DNA of 36,315 nucleotides, taken from positions 1 through 36,315 of the forward strand of contig JADLHL010000002.1 of the NCBI GenBank assembly GCA_020848815.1, in the 5' to 3' direction. Below the pieces are notes generated by a model, which was not told the origin of the DNA, ran no database searches, and saw nothing but the letters and a program-made list of their open reading frames with translations. Each line of letters opens with the position of its first letter. Position 1 is the first letter of the stretch. The position numbers were made by a program, and so were the translations under genes. Of the stretch, positions 32,922-36,315 are shown one piece after another. The stretch is from Chitinophagaceae bacterium (GTDB taxonomy: Bacteria > Bacteroidota > Bacteroidia > Chitinophagales > Chitinophagaceae).

Positions 32922-33644
32922 ATGAAAAAATTACACCTGCTGCTGTTGACAGTAGTAACCCTGAGTACCGGCGTAGCACTGGCCCAATGGAAACGCATAA
33001 GCGGTAACGGAAACGTAGTTACGCAAACCCGTGAAACGGGTGAATTCAGTGAAATTGTTGTATCGGGCAGCATGCAGGTAGAAGTAACTGCAGCAACTGG
33101 TATTGGCGTACAAGTACAGGCCGAAGACAATTTGCAGGAATACATTATTACCGAAGTAAAAGGCAATCGCCTACAGGTAAAATTCAAAAGCAATGTATCT
33201 GTCAATAGCCACAAGGCAATAAAAGTATTGGTGCGGATGCCTAAGTTGAACGCCGCCAGTATTGCCGGAAGCGGTAGCATCCGCAGCAGCAATCAGCTCA
33301 ACAGCAATGGCAATTTTGCAGCTACTATTTCGGGCAGCGGTAGTGTAGATGTGCAAACATCTGCCAGCAAAGTGGCTGCCACCATTGCTGGAAGTGGCAA
33401 TATAGTACTGGCAGGCAAAACCGATGATTTGCATGTGGTGATTTCTGGTAGCGGCAGCTTCAAGGGGTATCAACTTTCAGCCAACGAAGCTTCTGTGCAA
33501 ATATCCGGCAGCGGCGATGTGCAAGCTTACGCCAGCAACAAACTGGATGCGGCCATCAGCGGCAGTGGCAGCGTGTATTACAAAGGCAACGCCAGCATTT
33601 CTGTAAAAACTTCGGGCAGCGGCAAAGTGCGTAAAGCCGATTAA
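32922..33644 (+). CDS. Exported DUF2807 (head GIN domain) protein
   Basis: 240 residues from ATG at 32922, which begins a signal peptide (MKKLHLLLLTVVTLSTGVALAQ). Codons upstream belong to the leader. The mature part is a right-handed beta-helix-type domain, with GEFSEIVVSGSMQVEVTAA at its start. From residue 114 seven short turns of the form [IT][AS]GSG[SNDK] recur every 18-22 residues, each capping a beta rung. DUF2807 proteins are often encoded next to ECF sigma/anti-sigma genes in Bacteroidota. They are thought to be periplasmic or surface proteins; a binding role is only inferred. The gene is monocistronic, ending at a strong terminator. Confidence 0.88.
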   Translation: MKKLHLLLLTVVTLSTGVALAQWKRISGNGNVVTQTRETGEFSEIVVSGSMQVEVTAATGIGVQVQAEDNLQEYIITEVKGNRLQVKFKSNVSVNSHKAIKVLVRMPKLNAASIAGSGSIRSSNQLNSNGNFAATISGSGSVDVQTSASKVAATIAGSGNIVLAGKTDDLHVVISGSGSFKGYQLSANEASVQISGSGDVQAYASNKLDAAISGSGSVYYKGNASISVKTSGSGKVRKAD

Positions 33645-33710
33645 AATTCTTTCACTCAGCCACACACAAACACATCAGCACACACCAGTTATTTCATTAG
33701 TGTAGTTTAG

Positions 33711-33749
33711 CAACAAAGGGAGCAGGTTTATACCGTGCTCCCTTTGTTG
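33711..33749. terminator. Strong bidirectional terminator between DUF2807 gene and dcd
   Basis: Perfect 14-bp arms (CAACAAAGGGAGCA and complement) around an 11-base loop whose GGT/ACC can also pair. Located 66 bases after the DUF2807 stop and 22 before the end of dcd. Confidence 0.85.
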
Positions 33750-33771
33750 TTGTAAAAAATATTTTCGGCTG

Positions 33772-34308
33772 CTAAAATTGATTTCGCCACATCATGCTTT
33801 CAATGGGCTTGTTGGGTTGGCCGCTGTATTTGGCATTCGCTTTTTGGTTGTACTTCACTTCAATTTCGCCATCTACCGGAAAATAAATGAGCTGACCAAT
33901 GGGCATGCCCTTGTAAATTTTCACGGGTTGTTTTACCGAAATTTCCAAAGTCCAGTTGCCGCAAAAGCCTACATCACCTTTGCCCGCAGTGGCATGAATG
34001 TCGATACCGAGGCGGCCCGTGCTGCTCTTACCTTCCAAAAAAGGAACATGCGCATGTGTTTCGGTATACTCCAATGTTACACCCAGGTAAAACACATGGG
34101 GGTACAATACAAAACCATCATCCGGAATATCGAAATATTCAATCTCGTTGTGTTGCTTGGCATCCAGCAGATGATTTTTATAGGTAGCCAGCGTAGCGCC
34201 GAGGTGTACATCGTAGCTGTTGCTACCAAGGCAGTGCCGGTCGTAAGGCTCAATTTTAATGGTGCCTTTGTCTATTTCTTCCAATATCCTTTTGTCGCTC
34301 AGTATCAT
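33772..34308 (-). CDS. dcd: dCTP deaminase
   Basis: 178 residues. It deaminates dCTP to dUTP for thymidylate synthesis in the cytoplasm, as a trimer of the dUTPase fold. Motifs: MILSDKRILEEI, GSNSYDVHLG, FLEGKSSTGRLGIDIHATAGKGDVGF (the GRSS-R segment holding the catalytic Ser and Arg) and NWTLEISV with the catalytic Glu, then GMPIGQLIYF. The segment GKGDVGF replaces the usual HRIDPGF, as in the Dcd types outside proteobacteria. A bifunctional deaminase/dUTPase is possible but cannot be told by eye. It diverges from the PPTase gene by 50 bases. Confidence 0.93.
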   Translation of the reverse strand: MILSDKRILEEIDKGTIKIEPYDRHCLGSNSYDVHLGATLATYKNHLLDAKQHNEIEYFDIPDDGFVLYPHVFYLGVTLEYTETHAHVPFLEGKSSTGRLGIDIHATAGKGDVGFCGNWTLEISVKQPVKIYKGMPIGQLIYFPVDGEIEVKYNQKANAKYSGQPNKPIESMMWRNQF

Positions 34309-34330
34309 GTGTTGTAACTTTATAGGCGTT

Positions 34331-34343
34331 CCGCAAATTGCGG
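34331..34343. repeat. Palindrome CCGCAA-A-TTGCGG between divergent dcd and PPTase genes
   Basis: Perfect 6-bp arms around one base, in the 50-base intergenic space, 22 bases before the dcd start and 15 before the PPTase start. It may be an operator; a chance occurrence cannot be excluded. Confidence 0.35.
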
Positions 34344-34358
34344 ATTGCCCCTTGTTTT

Positions 34359-34988
34359 ATGCCGCTTTTTTATACACAAACTATCGACGAATTTACCCGC
34401 CTGGGTGTTTGGAAAATTACTGAGCCGGAAGACTATTTCCTGGAATTTGTGCCCGTTAGCCGCCAGATTACACATCCGCAAAAACGCTTGCAACACCTGG
34501 CTGGCCGTTTTTTGTTGCAGCATTTGTTTCCCGATTTTCCGCTGTCGCTCATTCAAGTGGCCAGTACCAAAAAACCTTTTCTGCCGCAGGAGTCGCACCA
34601 CTTCAGTATTTCGCATTGTGGCAACTATGCAGCGGCCATTGTGAGCACAGTAGACAGGGTAGGGATTGATATAGAAATTCCGACGGACAGGTTACTACAC
34701 CTGATGCCGAAATATTTGCATACCACCGAACGCATGTTGGCAGAGCCGCATGCCCTCGATCAATTGGTGCATGTGGCCACCATTTTGTGGAGTGCCAAAG
34801 AGGCCATGTTTAAATGGTACGGCCATGGCGAAGTAGATTTTAAACAACACCTGCGCATACACGAACTCAATTTTGACATGCCCGATAGCGGACATATCAA
34901 CGCTGCATTTATGAAGTTTGATGAACAGCCATTGCAGTTGCCTTTTAAATGCTGGCCAAATTTGGTGCTTAGTTGGCTGGCGGTATAG
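34359..34988 (+). CDS. 4'-phosphopantetheinyl transferase, Sfp-type
   Basis: 209 residues from ATG at 34359. The enzyme moves phosphopantetheine from CoA to a serine of a carrier protein. The family pattern is clear: FSISHCGNYAAAIVS, VGIDIEIP with the Mg2+-binding Asp and Glu, and WSAKEAMFKWYGHGEVDF with the third metal Glu and the Lys. A two-domain Sfp shape is expected. No carrier protein, PKS or NRPS gene is in the window. It may be the general housekeeping PPTase of the cell (in place of AcpS) or serve an unseen cluster. The 3' end overlaps the DUF4421 gene by 20 bases, tail to tail. Confidence 0.9.
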   Translation: MPLFYTQTIDEFTRLGVWKITEPEDYFLEFVPVSRQITHPQKRLQHLAGRFLLQHLFPDFPLSLIQVASTKKPFLPQESHHFSISHCGNYAAAIVSTVDRVGIDIEIPTDRLLHLMPKYLHTTERMLAEPHALDQLVHVATILWSAKEAMFKWYGHGEVDFKQHLRIHELNFDMPDSGHINAAFMKFDEQPLQLPFKCWPNLVLSWLAV

Positions 34989-36045
34989 CTTCCTGTTTAT
35001 TGCTGATGCGGCTAAATACTTTTTCGTTGAAGTAATCTACAGGCCGAACCCATTTTTTTAATTTGGGCCCAACGGGCAAACGGTAGTTGAACGTGAGGCG
35101 CAGCAAACCTGATGTTTGGCGATAGCGAAAATCTTGTACCGGTGCATTCAATTGATTATTAATCCAGGTAATGGCAGCCGTCCATTGTGGGCGATTGATG
35201 CCTGCGGCAAAACGATACGCAAAATCGGGCCTTACCGTTACGCTGTTTTGATTGCCAAAAGGCGTACTTGATTTTGTAAAATTCAAATCGAGATAGCCGC
35301 TGGCATTGGCATGTACGAATACATTGCGAAACAACACCAATGTGTATGCGTAACCCAATGATGGACCAAATTCAATATGCCGGATTCGGTTGAGTGCCGG
35401 CAATCCTGCATACAACGGATCAGTGGGTGCAAAACTGCTGTCTGCAGAAATGATGCTGTAGTTGGCTTCGAAGCCTGCGGTAAGGCTGCCTGCAGATTTT
35501 AGCTGGCGTTCGCTTTGCAACATAGCAGCTCTGTACGAAAATTTGCGCCAATTGAAAATGTGCTCGTACTGTCCACCAATTTGTGAAATGCCCATGTCGG
35601 GTCGAACGTAATATTTACCGGGAGTTGATGTGGCAGATTGCAGGTAAAAACCTTTATAAAATTGCCCATAAAAATCTATTACACTTCTTCTTCCATAGCT
35701 GTGCGATTGCAAATCGAGGTAGCGGGTTTTGCCTCTATCATTTTGAAACTGATTGATAAATTTAAAACCATAAGCCAGGTTGAGTGTAAGCCACTGATAA
35801 GTAGCGCCAACGCCCATGGTGATGGGGGTGTTGGGTCGGTAAGCAATGAGTTGTTGTTTGTTGGCGGCAGGAATAAAATCGGGAGTGATAAACTTATTGC
35901 TGAAATAAAACCGGCCAGTAAAATACCCATCGAATGTTTTGAAAAAACTAGTGTCGTGTACATTAACCGGCAAACTGTCGTGTTGTGCGAAAGATGTAGA
36001 AACAGCAAACAGTAGCAATAGCACTGTTATGTATTGATGCAGCAT
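34969..36045 (-). CDS. DUF4421 outer-membrane protein
   Basis: 358 residues from ATG at 36045, which gives a clean signal peptide (MLHQYITVLLLLFAVSTSFAQ). In-frame ATGs upstream (36081, 36105) would add a basic head and are possible. The mature protein begins with DTSFFKTFDGYFTGRFYFSNKF and LIAYRPNTPITMGVGATYQWLTLNLAYGF, which I recognise as the DUF4421 pattern; beta strands follow, typical for a barrel. The family has no known function. It ends tail to tail with the PPTase gene, sharing 20 bases. On the other side it starts 47 bases after the stop of the DUF2130 gene and may be co-transcribed with it. Confidence 0.78.
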   Translation of the reverse strand: MLHQYITVLLLLFAVSTSFAQHDSLPVNVHDTSFFKTFDGYFTGRFYFSNKFITPDFIPAANKQQLIAYRPNTPITMGVGATYQWLTLNLAYGFKFINQFQNDRGKTRYLDLQSHSYGRRSVIDFYGQFYKGFYLQSATSTPGKYYVRPDMGISQIGGQYEHIFNWRKFSYRAAMLQSERQLKSAGSLTAGFEANYSIISADSSFAPTDPLYAGLPALNRIRHIEFGPSLGYAYTLVLFRNVFVHANASGYLDLNFTKSSTPFGNQNSVTVRPDFAYRFAAGINRPQWTAAITWINNQLNAPVQDFRYRQTSGLLRLTFNYRLPVGPKLKKWVRPVDYFNEKVFSRISNKQEAIPPAN

Positions 36046-36091
36046 GCCAGTGGTTACTTTACATCGCTGCGCAACATTCATCCGTCTTTTG

Positions 36092-36315
36092 TTAAGCTGC
36101 ATCATCGCCATCCTCCAGCAGGTTCAATTCAAAATCCTGACCGGCTATACCTTCAATTGAACCCTTGAAATGCGACATGTTGAGCATTACTTTTTCCAGT
36201 TGTTTTTCACGGGCCTTCCACAGTTTTTCCATGGCATCTCTTTCACGTACTATAGATTGACGCATGGATAGAAAACCTTCGCGGATAGCCCGCCACTGTT
36301 CGCCAAATTCGTTGC
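36092..36315 (-). CDS. DUF2130 family protein, C-terminal 73 residues (cut by window edge)
   Basis: The frame is open from 36313 down to a TAA at 36092-36094. The visible peptide contains AMEKLWKAREKQLEKVM and then GSIEGIAGQDF, the C-terminal pattern of DUF2130 proteins (MxxxWxxREKQI, then GxIxGIAG) as I know it. Those proteins are long coiled-coil cytoplasmic proteins of unknown role. Its start lies beyond the window. The acidic tail (LLEDGDDAA) is normal for the group. Confidence 0.75.
   Translation of the reverse strand, partial: NEFGEQWRAIREGFLSMRQSIVRERDAMEKLWKAREKQLEKVMLNMSHFKGSIEGIAGQDFELNLLEDGDDAA

Noticed and set aside
1..36315. Mobile elements, CRISPR arrays, defence systems, prophage or secondary-metabolite clusters
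   Set aside because: No transposase, integrase, spaced direct repeats, toxin-antitoxin pair, phage gene or megasynthase was found. The gene content is housekeeping and envelope, with no obvious compositional break.

Overview
The window looks like ordinary core chromosome of a Bacteroidota bacterium, most likely of the Chitinophagaceae or a near relative. The reasons are several TAnnTTTG-type -7 promoter elements, the near absence of Shine-Dalgarno sequences, many outer-membrane barrel proteins whose signal peptides end in Ala-Gln, and family types common in that phylum (DUF5683, DUF4421, DUF2807, long-form PurM, ftsE away from ftsX). I cannot fix the genus. No tRNA, rRNA, CRISPR array, IS element, prophage, defence island or biosynthetic cluster was seen, and no gap between genes exceeds about 230 bp.

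Layout. 1-2655 is the C-terminal part of a large outer-membrane barrel protein. It converges on a membrane-anchored coiled-coil protein (2720-3694). Next come holA (3810-4826) and, tail to tail with it, ribF (4823-5770). purM (from 5839) diverges from ribF and is followed by an orphan ftsE. Two coupled glycosyltransferases (7765-10112, minus) diverge from rpsO. pnp, prmA, plsY, an M48 lipoprotein peptidase and a DUF3052-like protein then run on the plus strand to a strong terminator at 16042-16079.

From about 25.5 kb back to 16.1 kb the minus strand carries two gene strings. One is an UPF0173 hydrolase, parA, parB, a DUF5683 protein and dapB. The other is pfkA, pyk and a 2H phosphoesterase with an RGG-rich head, ending at a terminator at 18067-18089. 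Beyond that lies an S15-type peptidase. The two committed glycolytic kinases thus share a likely operon with a putative RNA-processing or RNA-binding enzyme.

The right third holds a membrane metallophosphoesterase, two outer-membrane proteins and lon on the plus strand. DUF5995 and pdxJ follow on the minus strand, then a DUF2807 surface protein behind an ECF-sigma-like promoter, dcd divergent from an Sfp-type phosphopantetheinyl transferase, a DUF4421 protein, and the C-terminus of a DUF2130 protein cut by the window edge.

I did not find a clear new multi-gene system. The best leads are the RGG-2H phosphoesterase behind pyk, the near-leaderless promoter geometry at purM and two other genes, the hairpin at the predicted 5' end of pfkA mRNA, the inverted repeat over the parB promoter, and the ECF-type promoter before the DUF2807 gene. 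All promoter calls are by eye and untested.
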